This document shows, in pieces, positions 25,597 through 33,995 of a stretch of DNA of 64,000 nucleotides (the stretch's first letter is position 1; every line of letters begins with the position of its first letter). The stretch is from Bacillus sp. ISL-18 (GTDB taxonomy: Bacteria > Bacillota > Bacilli > Bacillales > Cytobacillaceae). The position numbers and the translations under genes were made by a program. The notes under the pieces were generated by a model. That model ran no database searches. It worked only from the letters and a program-made list of their open reading frames with translations, and was not told the DNA's origin. The stretch lies in NCBI RefSeq assembly GCF_018613415.1, contig NZ_JAGGQG010000002.1, positions 62,001 through 126,000 on the forward strand, read 5' to 3'.

Positions 25597-26998
25597 TATT
25601 CTCTTTGAGCCGATTGAAACGGTAGTGACTCATATTAAAAATAAACAGTTATCACCAGTCGAATTAACGCAATTAACCATCAACCAAATTCACGAACATG
25701 AACCTAGGTTAAATGCCTTCATTACTGTTATGGAGGAAGAGGCAATGGTTCAGGCGAAACAGCTTGAAAGAGAGATGGAGAATAATCAAATTAGGGGTCC
25801 ATTGCATGGGATTCCTATTGCTGTAAAAGATATTTTGCAAACAATGGGTGTTCAAACGACCAACGGCTCTAAAATTTTTGAAGGATGGATCCCTGACGAA
25901 GATGCTGCAGCGGTTCAAAAATTAAGAGAAGCTGGTGCTATTATCATTGGGAAGGCAAACTTGCATGAATTCGCAATGGGGGCAACTACAGAAAATCCGC
26001 ATTATGGAAGTACCAAAAATCCTTGGGATGGCACTAGAATTCCCGGAGGTTCAAGTGGCGGATCTGCAGTAGCAACTGCAACGGGTATGGCCTTTGGAGC
26101 GGTGGGTACTGATACAGCTGGTTCCATTCGCCTCCCAGCAGCAATGTGCGGAACTGTCGGATTAAAACCAACCTATGGTTTGGTTAGCAGGGCTGGCTGT
26201 CTACCTTTCAGTTGGTCATTGGACCATGTTGGCCCGATGACAAGGACGGTAAAGGATGCTGCAATTATACTTGAAGTTATGAAAGGGCACGATCCTAGAG
26301 ACCGTTCAACGGTAAAAAGAAATGATTCAATATTATTTAAACCATTAACCGATTTAAAAGGCGTAAAGTTTGGTTTTTACGAGCCATATATGTTCTCAGG
26401 GATAGATGATGGAGTTAAGAATGTCATTGAACAAGCCTTTCGTCAATTAGAATTGCTTGGAGCAGAAATTGTGCCAATTGATCTGCCTGGAATCGAACAA
26501 GCTTTAGATGCTCTTAAGGCTATTGCACAAGCAGAGGTTGTCTCTGTTCATAAGCCAATGTTAAAGAAATTTAGTCATCTATATGGAGATGATTTAAAGT
26601 ATCGCTTTGAATATGGAAGTGAAGTTTCAGCCGCCACTTATATTCATGCTCAAAGAAGTAGAGATCAGTTCGTTAGAGGAACTCTCAAACAATTGAGTTG
26701 TCTTGATGCTTTAATTGGACCGACGAATGTTAAAATACCATTTGAAATCGGTACAATGGTTCCAGAAATGGCCATTAGCAACATGTTTACACTGGGGAAA
26801 ACTCCACTTGCAAATATTTTAGGCTTCCCCGCTTTATCGGTTCCATGTGGATTCACAACAGAAAACCTTCCTGTTGGACTGCAATTCATTGGAAAGCCTT
26901 TCACAGAGCAAAGGCTGTTGCAAGTCGGTGATTGCTATGAGCAGTCAGAGCATTGGTTCAAGGCATTAAAAAACAAATTTACAAGGGAAGCTGTTTAG
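25589..26998 (+). CDS. Amidase (amidase signature family)
   Basis: A 469-residue amidohydrolase with the full Ser-cisSer-Lys triad: Lys80 (AVKDIL), Ser155 in GGSSGGSA and nucleophile Ser179 in TDTAGSIRLPA. Chain length and motifs are near GatA and the IacH-type amidases of indole-acetate clusters; without GatB/GatC neighbours it is not the tRNA amidotransferase. I used the ATG at 25589, coupled to the small upstream ORF, rather than the one 15 bases earlier, which lacks a ribosome site. It probably hydrolyses an amide produced in, or feeding, the aromatic pathway. Confidence 0.88.
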   Translation: MTDILFEPIETVVTHIKNKQLSPVELTQLTINQIHEHEPRLNAFITVMEEEAMVQAKQLEREMENNQIRGPLHGIPIAVKDILQTMGVQTTNGSKIFEGWIPDEDAAAVQKLREAGAIIIGKANLHEFAMGATTENPHYGSTKNPWDGTRIPGGSSGGSAVATATGMAFGAVGTDTAGSIRLPAAMCGTVGLKPTYGLVSRAGCLPFSWSLDHVGPMTRTVKDAAIILEVMKGHDPRDRSTVKRNDSILFKPLTDLKGVKFGFYEPYMFSGIDDGVKNVIEQAFRQLELLGAEIVPIDLPGIEQALDALKAIAQAEVVSVHKPMLKKFSHLYGDDLKYRFEYGSEVSAATYIHAQRSRDQFVRGTLKQLSCLDALIGPTNVKIPFEIGTMVPEMAISNMFTLGKTPLANILGFPALSVPCGFTTENLPVGLQFIGKPFTEQRLLQVGDCYEQSEHWFKALKNKFTREAV

Positions 26999-27070
26999 CT
27001 TCCTTCGTGCCCTTAAGAATCAGCGATAGTACTAATTTGAAATGTAGATAAGTGGTTAGGAGAACAAACT

Positions 27071-27517
27071 ATGATTAGTAAAATGGAGCATGTAGCTATA
27101 ATCGTTAAGGACTTGGAGCAGTCCATTCGATTTTATTCGGAAATATTTGGGTTTAGGGTTCGCCTTCGCGGAAGTAAGCCGGATAGAGAAATGGCTTTTT
27201 TATTTCTTGAATCACAGTCAGACATAGAGATCGAATTAATACAAGAGATGAACGTAACGATTGAAACTAGCGAAAATGGAATCGTAAATCATCTTGCATT
27301 CACGGTAGAAGATATTGAAACGACAATAAACTATTTAAAAGAAAAAAATATAAAATTTACTTCTGATGAAGTTAAATCCACTCTTGAAGGGGGGCGAATG
27401 ATCTTATTTTGGGGGCCAAACCGAGAATTACTACAACTTGTTGAACGTTTACAGCCCATTTTTGAAAGTGATTTTGATTTAAAAGAATACAAGCTAGATG
27501 TTAATCTCTTTAAATAA
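27071..27517 (+). CDS. VOC (glyoxalase/extradiol) superfamily protein
   Basis: A 148-residue single VOC unit. The beta-alpha-beta pattern starts KMEHVAIIVKDLEQSIRFYSEIFGF, with a possible metal His in MEHVAI, a second His in NHLAFTVEDIE and a Glu in RELLQLVE, the usual metal triad. TTAGGAGAA lies before the ATG. It directly precedes the catechol 2,3-dioxygenase gene. Enzymes of this fold include glyoxalases, epimerases and small extradiol dioxygenases; the sequence alone does not choose. It may act on a pathway intermediate. Confidence 0.8.
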   Translation: MISKMEHVAIIVKDLEQSIRFYSEIFGFRVRLRGSKPDREMAFLFLESQSDIEIELIQEMNVTIETSENGIVNHLAFTVEDIETTINYLKEKNIKFTSDEVKSTLEGGRMILFWGPNRELLQLVERLQPIFESDFDLKEYKLDVNLFK

Positions 27518-27539
27518 CTTTTGAGCAGGAGGAAATAGA

Positions 27540-28454
27540 ATGGGGAGAGTATTACGTATTGGTCGAGTAGAATTAAAAGTCTTGGACTTAGAAAAATCAG
27601 TAGACTACTATACAAATATTATTGGTTTAGAAGAAACAGGTCGTATGGGTGACAGTGTCTATTTAAAAGCATGGGATGAGTTTGATCATCATAGCGTTAT
27701 TTTGACAAAATCAAATTCGCCTGGATTAGCACATATGGCCTTTAAAGTTGAGACAATGGATGATCTAGCTTATTACGAGAAGAAAGTCGAAGAGTTTGGA
27801 TGTACAACGACAAGAATTTCAAATAATACAAGACTAGCTGAAGGGGAAGCTGTTCATTTTATTTTACCAACAGGCCATCATTGTGAACTTTATCATGAAA
27901 TTGGTTTCCTTGGTACCGCAGTTGGATTTAGAAATCCTCATCCATGGCCATTAGGCTGGAAAGGAATTGCACCACACCGATTAGATCATATTCTATTAAC
28001 GGGAAATGATTTGAAAACGGTTACTAGATTCTTTGTGGAAGCGCTTAACTTTAGGCAAAGTGAAAAAGTTGTAACGGAAGGTGAAGAAGAATTACTCGGA
28101 AGCTTCTTATTTACAACAAATAAAGCTCATGATATTGCCTTTGTTAAGGGGCCTGATGCTAAACTCCATCATGCAGCATTCCATGTTGATTCTGTTCATG
28201 ATGTCTTTAAAGCTGCTGATCTTTTGTCTATGTATAATGTTCCATTTGATGTCACCCCTACCCGCCATGGTATTTCAAGAGGGGAAACGATTTATTTCTT
28301 TGATCCGTCTGGAAATCGTAACGAAGCCTTTGCCAACGGATATATGAGCTATGCAGATATGCCAACAATTACTTGGGACGCTGCTAAAATTGGAACTGGT
28401 ATTTTCTATCATGCAAGAGAATTATCAGAATCATTTATGAAGGCGTTGACTTGA
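27540..28454 (+). CDS. Catechol 2,3-dioxygenase (XylE/DmpB type)
   Basis: A 304-residue two-domain extradiol dioxygenase that opens catechol to 2-hydroxymuconic semialdehyde. The C-terminal half follows XylE closely: iron ligands His150 (RLDHILL), His211 (KLHHAAFH) and Glu262 (RNEAFANGY), with acid-base His197, His243 (TRHG) and Tyr252 (TIYFFDPSGN). AGGAGG precedes the ATG. The XylT-type ferredoxin gene follows, as in TOL-like operons. It identifies catechol or a substituted catechol as a central intermediate of this island. The later meta-pathway enzymes (semialdehyde dehydrogenase or hydrolase) are not in view. Confidence 0.93.
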   Translation: MGRVLRIGRVELKVLDLEKSVDYYTNIIGLEETGRMGDSVYLKAWDEFDHHSVILTKSNSPGLAHMAFKVETMDDLAYYEKKVEEFGCTTTRISNNTRLAEGEAVHFILPTGHHCELYHEIGFLGTAVGFRNPHPWPLGWKGIAPHRLDHILLTGNDLKTVTRFFVEALNFRQSEKVVTEGEEELLGSFLFTTNKAHDIAFVKGPDAKLHHAAFHVDSVHDVFKAADLLSMYNVPFDVTPTRHGISRGETIYFFDPSGNRNEAFANGYMSYADMPTITWDAAKIGTGIFYHARELSESFMKALT

Positions 28455-28502
28455 TAAATATTATGAATTATTGGAAATAGCAAAAACATAGGGGGTAATC
28501 GA

Positions 28503-28829
28503 ATGTATAAAGTAACTTTAAATGCTAGGGGGCAACAATTTGAATATAACACTTTGCCTGACCAATCGCCTCTTCAAGCAGCTCGAAATGAATTTATACC
28601 TTTTCCAACTGGATGCAGGCGAGGGGGATGTGGCCTATGCAAGGTTAAGGTATTAAGTGGTGAATACAAACAAGAATTGATTCGATCGCATGAGGCGCTT
28701 CCCGATGAAGATTTAGAAAATGCCTTTGCCTTAGCATGTTGTATGACTCTTAAGAGTGATGTTGAGCTCGTTACAATGGAGGACTATCAAAAATCTATGC
28801 AGCCAGCTGCTTTGATAGAGACTAAATAA
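28503..28829 (+). CDS. Plant-type [2Fe-2S] ferredoxin (XylT-like)
   Basis: A 108-residue ferredoxin with cluster ligands Cys38-x4-Cys43-x2-Cys46 and a distal Cys79 in FALACCMTLK. The spacing is that of plant-type ferredoxins. In TOL and dmp operons such a protein (XylT, DmpQ) sits next to catechol 2,3-dioxygenase and re-reduces its oxidised iron; the same neighbour here supports that role. It could also pass electrons to the Rieske oxygenase of the operon. GGGGGTAA precedes the ATG. No cognate reductase gene is visible. Confidence 0.9.
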   Translation: MYKVTLNARGQQFEYNTLPDQSPLQAARNEFIPFPTGCRRGGCGLCKVKVLSGEYKQELIRSHEALPDEDLENAFALACCMTLKSDVELVTMEDYQKSMQPAALIETK

Positions 28830-28831
28830 CA

Positions 28832-29266
28832 ATGTTATATCAAAAATATGCATTAACCCAGTCACTAGCTTTAAGAATTATCGATGCCGTTACGAGCGAA
28901 GCGGAAAAATTACAAATTACAATCAATGTGGCAGTAGTAGATGAAGGGTCAAATTTAAAGGCATTCATTCGGATGGATGAAGCTCCCTTGCTTAGTGGAA
29001 CAATTGCACAAAACAAAGCTTATACATCTGCAGCCTTTGGTAAACCTACCCATGAATGGTATTCGATGATTAAAGACGACCCGGCCTTATTAACCGGAAT
29101 TGTCCATACAGATAGACTAGTCGTATTTGGGGGAGGAATTCCACTAATTTTTAAAGGGATAATTGTTGGAGGAATCGGGGTTTCAGGCGGTACAGCTGAT
29201 CAAGATCTCCAATGTGCGCTATCTGGTTTAAAAGTATTTGAAGAAGATTGTCAAAAAGAAGAATAG
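28832..29266 (+). CDS. GlcG/HbpS family haem-binding-like protein
   Basis: A 144-residue protein of the GlcG/HbpS (DUF336) family: ALRIIDAVTSEAEKLQ at the start, VAVVDEGSNLKAFIRMD, NKAYTSAAFGKPT, and the glycine-rich PLIFKGIIVGGIGVSGGT. It starts two bases after the ferredoxin stop, so translation is probably coupled. Members occur beside oxidative catabolic operons and in haem or redox sensing; some bind haem or glycolate-related ligands. Precise role unknown. Confidence 0.85.
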   Translation: MLYQKYALTQSLALRIIDAVTSEAEKLQITINVAVVDEGSNLKAFIRMDEAPLLSGTIAQNKAYTSAAFGKPTHEWYSMIKDDPALLTGIVHTDRLVVFGGGIPLIFKGIIVGGIGVSGGTADQDLQCALSGLKVFEEDCQKEE

Positions 29267-29364
29267 TCTGTTTAGATGCCAATTTAGTAGGAGTATTTCT
29301 ACCGGTAAAAAAGTCAACATGATCTACACATTAATAAATCATATTGAGAATGGGGATGAAGTAA

Positions 29365-30465
29365 TTGGAAATTTCTGTACTTGGCGGTGGAAACGGCTCC
29401 TATGCAGCCGCGGTAGATTTAACTGAACAGGGTCATAATGTAAGGCTGTGGAGAAGGGATGCAGAAGCATTTCAGGAAGTACTAGCAAAACAGCAGATCC
29501 TGTTAAAAGATCACAACGGCTCAAAAATGGTTACCCTGAAACTAGCAAGCACTGATTTAAAGGAAGTAATCCAAGGAGCAAAGCTAATCGTGATCCCGCT
29601 TCCAGCTTTCGCCCAGCAGGCATTAGCGAAGCAGCTGGCACCCGTACTTGAAGATGGACAGGTTCTTTTCTTGCCGCCAGGAACCTTTGGCAGTTTCCTG
29701 ATGGCCAAAGTTTTGGAAGAAGAAGGTTGTAAAGCAAGGGTAAGTTTCGCTGAGACTGGCACCCTTCCATATCTTGCTAGGAAATACGATGAACAATCGG
29801 TTTCGATTTCAGGGCGGGCGACTCGTCTTCCAACAGGTGTTTTTCCTAGTAATCAATCAGATGAAGCATTTGAAATCTTGAAAACAGCGTTTCCAGCCAT
29901 CGAGCCGATTCAAGATGCACTTGATGGTGCCTTGATGAATGCCGGATCGATCATCCACCCGCCGCTCATTTTAATGAATGCCGGTCCGATCGAACATTTT
30001 GATCGGTGGGACATTCATAATGAAGGAACCCAACCTTCGATACGAAATGTTCATCGGGCTTTGGATGAAGAAAGAGTGAGAGTACGTGAAGCTTTGGGCT
30101 ATTTAGCGCCACATTTTCCACTTGACGATCATTATAATCCAGAGGGAGAAGAATGGATGTATGGGAATGGGGCCCATGAGAAACTCGTGGATGGAAAGGA
30201 CTGGTTTGAGCCACTGAATTTATACAACCATCGTTATATGAGGGAGGATATTGCCTGCGGATTAGCATTTCTCGTTTCGCTAGGAGAATGGCTGGGTGTT
30301 CCTGTCCCAACGGCAGCTGGGCTGCTACAAATCGCATCTGCAGTGATTGGTGAAGATTTGAGAAGCACAGGAAGAACATTGGAAAATCTTAATCTGGCAT
30401 CCAAAACAAAAGAGGAATTGAAAGAAATTTTGAACAAGGGGCTACACCATTATGAACTTAGCTAA
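29365..30465 (+). CDS. NAD/NADP octopine/opine dehydrogenase family protein
   Basis: A 366-residue protein with an N-terminal Rossmann domain (VLGGGNGSYAAAVDL) and a C-terminal opine-dehydrogenase domain. The catalytic-His segment NAGSIIHPPLILMNAG matches the position used in octopine and norvaline-opine dehydrogenases. Family enzymes reversibly join an amino acid to a 2-oxo acid by reductive amination. TTG start, because the only nearby ATG runs into a stop. Its 3' end overlaps the next gene by 14 bases. In a catabolic operon it more probably oxidises an opine-like secondary amine than makes one. Confidence 0.85.
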   Translation: MEISVLGGGNGSYAAAVDLTEQGHNVRLWRRDAEAFQEVLAKQQILLKDHNGSKMVTLKLASTDLKEVIQGAKLIVIPLPAFAQQALAKQLAPVLEDGQVLFLPPGTFGSFLMAKVLEEEGCKARVSFAETGTLPYLARKYDEQSVSISGRATRLPTGVFPSNQSDEAFEILKTAFPAIEPIQDALDGALMNAGSIIHPPLILMNAGPIEHFDRWDIHNEGTQPSIRNVHRALDEERVRVREALGYLAPHFPLDDHYNPEGEEWMYGNGAHEKLVDGKDWFEPLNLYNHRYMREDIACGLAFLVSLGEWLGVPVPTAAGLLQIASAVIGEDLRSTGRTLENLNLASKTKEELKEILNKGLHHYELS

Positions 30466-31447
30466 AGAGCCCATTTTTATTGCGGGCGCCGGGCGAATGG
30501 GCCGAGGTATTGCGGTTGCATTTGCCTATCAAGGGCATGAAGTTAGGCTGATCGATATTAAAAAAAGAAATCAGGAAGAATTTGAAGAATTAACGTCAGC
30601 TGTCAAGGCTGAAATAAACAGCCATTTGAAATTTCTAGCCGTTTCCGATGTAGTACCGAAGGAGATGGTTCTGCCTATTACCGAACGGATCAAAGTGTAT
30701 CGTATGGAGGATCAGTCGAATATATGGAATCAAGCAAACATCATCTTTGAGGCTGTCCCGGAAGTGGCAGAAATAAAGAAAGAAGTGTTCAGTCGGATTT
30801 GCGCAGGGGTTTCAAAGGATGCTCTGATTGCATCGACAACTTCCTCTTTTTTAGTAAATGAATTAGCTGAATTCGTAACCCATAAAGGGCGATTTATAAA
30901 TACACATTGGTTGAATCCTGCCTATTTGATGCCATTGGTAGAAGTAAGTCCCGGGAGTGAAACGAGGGAAGACAAGACAAATCAGATGATCCAATTGTTA
31001 GAAAGCATTGGAAAGGTGCCAGTGAAATGTGCGCCATCTCCAGGATTTATTGTGCCAAGAATACAGGCGCTTGCCATGAATGAGGCAGCTCGGCTCATGG
31101 AGGAGGGAGTTGCCTCTGTTGAAGATATTGATAAAGCGTCCAGGATTGGCTTTGGGCTTCGGTTTGCCGTGTTAGGACTTTTAGAATTTATTGATTGGGG
31201 AGGTGCTGACACGCTTTTCCATGCCAGCCATTATTTAAAGCAATCCTTAAATTCCGATCGTTTTTCGCCACCTCCAATTGTCGAAGAAATGATGGAAAGT
31301 GGGAATATTGGTTTAAAAACAAAATCAGGTTTTTATGATTTTGATAGTACCAAGATTGATGAATATCAATTGGAAACCCTGAAGAAGTTTATTGACTTAT
31401 TACAACATCTTGGGCTTCTTTCTACTCCTAAAGAACATGTATTATGA
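30452..31447 (+). CDS. 3-hydroxyacyl-CoA dehydrogenase family protein
   Basis: A 331-residue NAD-dependent dehydrogenase. The N-terminal Rossmann domain has GAGRMGRGIAVAF and EAVPEVAEIKKEVF, the catalytic His-Asn pair lies in NTHWLNPAYLMPLVEV, and the C-terminal 3HCDH domain ends in GLKTKSGFYDF. Its size is that of the stand-alone FadB2/PaaH/lambda-crystallin type rather than a fused FadB. It overlaps the opine dehydrogenase gene, implying coupled translation. The substrate may be a hydroxyacyl-CoA or a free hydroxy acid from ring degradation. Confidence 0.88.
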   Translation: MNLAKEPIFIAGAGRMGRGIAVAFAYQGHEVRLIDIKKRNQEEFEELTSAVKAEINSHLKFLAVSDVVPKEMVLPITERIKVYRMEDQSNIWNQANIIFEAVPEVAEIKKEVFSRICAGVSKDALIASTTSSFLVNELAEFVTHKGRFINTHWLNPAYLMPLVEVSPGSETREDKTNQMIQLLESIGKVPVKCAPSPGFIVPRIQALAMNEAARLMEEGVASVEDIDKASRIGFGLRFAVLGLLEFIDWGGADTLFHASHYLKQSLNSDRFSPPPIVEEMMESGNIGLKTKSGFYDFDSTKIDEYQLETLKKFIDLLQHLGLLSTPKEHVL

Positions 31448-31518
31448 TCTTTTTAGTTTTTTGAAAAATTCAAATAATGCATAAAAGTCTATAACAAAAC
31501 AATCTTAGGAGGAAACAA

Positions 31519-32838
31519 ATGGAAAATAAATCTAATCAAAAAATGGGAAAAAAAGCAGCGGTTGCTGCCACGATCGGCTCGGTTATTGAATGGTATGATT
31601 TTTTTCTTTATGCAACAGCTTCTGCATTAATCTTTCCAAAAGTATTCTTTCCTTCGGCTGATCCATATTTAGCCATGCTGCAATCTTTTGGCGCATTTGC
31701 CATCGGTTTTATTGCCCGTCCGATTGGAGCTGCCATTTTTGGTCATTTCGGAGACCGTATTGGCCGTAAAACAGCCCTTGTGTTAACCATGTTTTTAATG
31801 GGGTTAAGCAGTTTAGCGATTGGACTGCTTCCGTCTTATGACAAAATTGGATTTTGGGCACCAACTTTGATTGTGATATTGCGTTTAATTCAAGGGATTG
31901 GCGTAGGCGGCGAGTGGGGCGGAGCTGTCCTCCTTTCAATGGAATGGGGACAAAAGAAAAGACAGGCTCTTATGGCAAGCTGGCCGCAAATGGGAGTTTC
32001 CGCAGGACTTTTAGTATCGTCCATTATGGTTTCAGTGTTTATGACTATATCCGGTAATGGATTCTATACGTGGGGATGGCGCATCCCATTTCTGTTTAGT
32101 TTTGTCCTTCTCATTTTCGGTTTGATTATCCGGGCAAAGATACCTGAGACACCATCATTTCAAAATGTTCAAGAGGAGAACCAAGTTTCTCGGTTTCCTG
32201 TATTAGAGGTAATCAAGAAGCATCCTAAAGAGATTCTTTTAGCTGCTTTAGTAAGACTATCTGAAAACGGTCCATTTTATGTATATACTGTGTTGATGAT
32301 AAATTATGCGATGGATAATTTTTCGATAAATAAGCAGTTTATAGTCAATGCGAATACTGCTGGTGGCGTGGTAATGGCATTTTGTATTCCGCTCTTTGGT
32401 TATTTGGCAGATCGATTTGGTATTAGAAAAATGTATTTGATTGGGGTTGGAGCTACTCTTTTATGGGCTTTTCCATACATTGGACTTATTAATACGGGAA
32501 TTCCAATGGTTGTTTTCTTGGCAACGGCATTGGCAATGATTCCCCACAGTATGCAAGTTGGTCCCCAAGGTGCCTTTGTCGCCCAAAGTTTCCCAGCGAG
32601 GCTAAGGTATAGCGGCCTATCCTTAGGGTCCCAGTTTGGATCGATTATTGCCGGAGGAATCGCACCGTTAATTTGTACGTTTCTGTTGCATAAATTTGGC
32701 ACTTCATATGTGATTAGCTTCTATATTATATTCGCCGCGATCATTACCTTTAGTGCTTCTCTTTTAGTCAAAGCATGCCCAGAGGAGGAAGAGGACAATG
32801 CTGATACTGAATTAAGTGCGGTTTCCTCGACGATCTAA
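31519..32838 (+). CDS. MHS-family MFS transporter (second copy)
   Basis: A 439-residue, 12-helix metabolite:H+ symporter. It shares the same blocks as the carrier at 19.5-20.8 kb: SVIEWYDFFLYATASALIFP, RPIGAAIFGHFGDRIGRKTAL, GGEWGGAVLLSMEWGQKK and SFPARLRYSGLSLG. AGGAGG precedes the ATG. It closes the long Rieske/catechol operon before a terminator, so it is likely an importer of the pathway substrate or of a related aromatic acid. Confidence 0.9.
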   Translation: MENKSNQKMGKKAAVAATIGSVIEWYDFFLYATASALIFPKVFFPSADPYLAMLQSFGAFAIGFIARPIGAAIFGHFGDRIGRKTALVLTMFLMGLSSLAIGLLPSYDKIGFWAPTLIVILRLIQGIGVGGEWGGAVLLSMEWGQKKRQALMASWPQMGVSAGLLVSSIMVSVFMTISGNGFYTWGWRIPFLFSFVLLIFGLIIRAKIPETPSFQNVQEENQVSRFPVLEVIKKHPKEILLAALVRLSENGPFYVYTVLMINYAMDNFSINKQFIVNANTAGGVVMAFCIPLFGYLADRFGIRKMYLIGVGATLLWAFPYIGLINTGIPMVVFLATALAMIPHSMQVGPQGAFVAQSFPARLRYSGLSLGSQFGSIIAGGIAPLICTFLLHKFGTSYVISFYIIFAAIITFSASLLVKACPEEEEDNADTELSAVSSTI

Positions 32839-32925
32839 TCACCAATCGTTTTTAATATAAAAGATCTTAAGAATGAAAATTTTCAAGATTTCAAAGAGAG
32901 ATTGATTCTGTTAAAATGGCTGGAA

Positions 32926-32956
32926 AAAAGGAACTGCGTAGCAGCTCCTTTTTTTG
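32926..32956 (+). terminator. Terminator of the Rieske/catechol operon
   Basis: The stem GGAACTGC-GTA-GCAGCTCC with one mismatch is followed by seven T residues. It is the first convincing terminator after the start of the Rieske gene, so one transcript could span about 8.6 kb. Confidence 0.8.
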
Positions 32957-33110
32957 TGCCTAACTAACGTTTCATTTAGATGATTTTACATTTAGATTTT
33001 AAAGGAACAGCCCTTATTTTTTAAAATGATAATTTTCCAATTTAAAATACTTAGGTTTTATCCTTCTTTCACATACTAATATTGGTCAAACATTCAAGGA
33101 GGTTATCATA

Positions 33111-33929
33111 ATGAAAGGGAAGATTATTTGGATGGTCCTTGTTTTATTAGGACTTTTTATTAACGGTATTACGGTAAAGGCTGCAACACAAGGCAGCCCA
33201 TCACAAAACTTGTATGAGCAAAATACCATGTCCGTACTTTGGTTTCAAAACTCAGCCGAGGCAAAAGCATTATATTATCAAGGTTATAACATTGGCAGAA
33301 TGAGATTAGATGAATTATTAAGGGACCGACCAAAGATAAACAAATTAAAACCTGCCATCGTCCTTGACATTGACGAGACAATACTTGATAACAGTCCTCA
33401 TCAGGCGTGGTTTGTTCTTTATGGCAAAGGAATCCCGTTCGGCTGGAATGGATGGTTTAACCGTGGAGAAGCAAAAGCCTTGCCAGGTGCAATAGAATTT
33501 CTGCAATATGCCAATGCAAGGGGAGTAGCTATTTTCTACATATCTAACCGCAACGAAGCACAAAAAGAACCAACGATGAAAAATTTAATCAATGTTGGTG
33601 CTCCTCAAGTTAATAGTGAGCATGTATTATTACAACAGCCTGGTGAAAAGGGAAAGGAAACCCGTCGCATTCAAGTCGCAAAAACTCACGATGTTCTTTT
33701 GTACTTTGGTGACAACTTAGGTGATTTTAGCGGTTTTGAGGGTCTATCGGTTTCAGAAAGATCTAAAGAGGCAGACAAACGCCAAGCGGAGTTTGGCCGT
33801 AAACTAATCGTTTTCCCTAATCCAATGTACGGTGATTGGGAGGGTGCTATTTACCAATACGACTATAGAAAGACAAATGAAGAAAAGGACAAACTAAGAA
33901 AACAGTTATTAGAAATTTATAAAAGGTAA
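33111..33929 (+). CDS. Secreted class B/e(P4)-type acid phosphatase
   Basis: A 272-residue HAD-superfamily phosphatase of the acid phosphatase/5'-nucleotidase e(P4) family. It has an N-terminal signal sequence (about 25 residues, ending VKAATQ) but no lipobox Cys, the nucleophile motif IVLDIDETILDN, the ISNRNE motif and YFGDNLGDF. Outside the membrane it would release phosphate from nucleotides or small phosphoesters. CAAGGAGG precedes the ATG. Monocistronic, ended by a hairpin. Unrelated to the catabolic genes upstream. Confidence 0.9.
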   Translation: MKGKIIWMVLVLLGLFINGITVKAATQGSPSQNLYEQNTMSVLWFQNSAEAKALYYQGYNIGRMRLDELLRDRPKINKLKPAIVLDIDETILDNSPHQAWFVLYGKGIPFGWNGWFNRGEAKALPGAIEFLQYANARGVAIFYISNRNEAQKEPTMKNLINVGAPQVNSEHVLLQQPGEKGKETRRIQVAKTHDVLLYFGDNLGDFSGFEGLSVSERSKEADKRQAEFGRKLIVFPNPMYGDWEGAIYQYDYRKTNEEKDKLRKQLLEIYKR

Positions 33930-33937
33930 TTTTAATT

Positions 33938-33965
33938 AAGAAGACACCATTTCGGTGTCTTCGCT
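33938..33965. terminator. Hairpin after the acid phosphatase gene
   Basis: A perfect stem GAAGACACC/GGTGTCTTC with a 5-base loop, but only a weak T tail; it lies between convergent genes. Confidence 0.6.
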
Positions 33966-33995
33966 TATGTTAGAAGAGAAATATAGAAATGTTCA

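Noticed and set aside
25589-26998. GatA subunit of the tRNA amidotransferase
   Set aside because: No gatB or gatC beside it, and the gene lies within a catabolic operon; a general amidase is the better reading.
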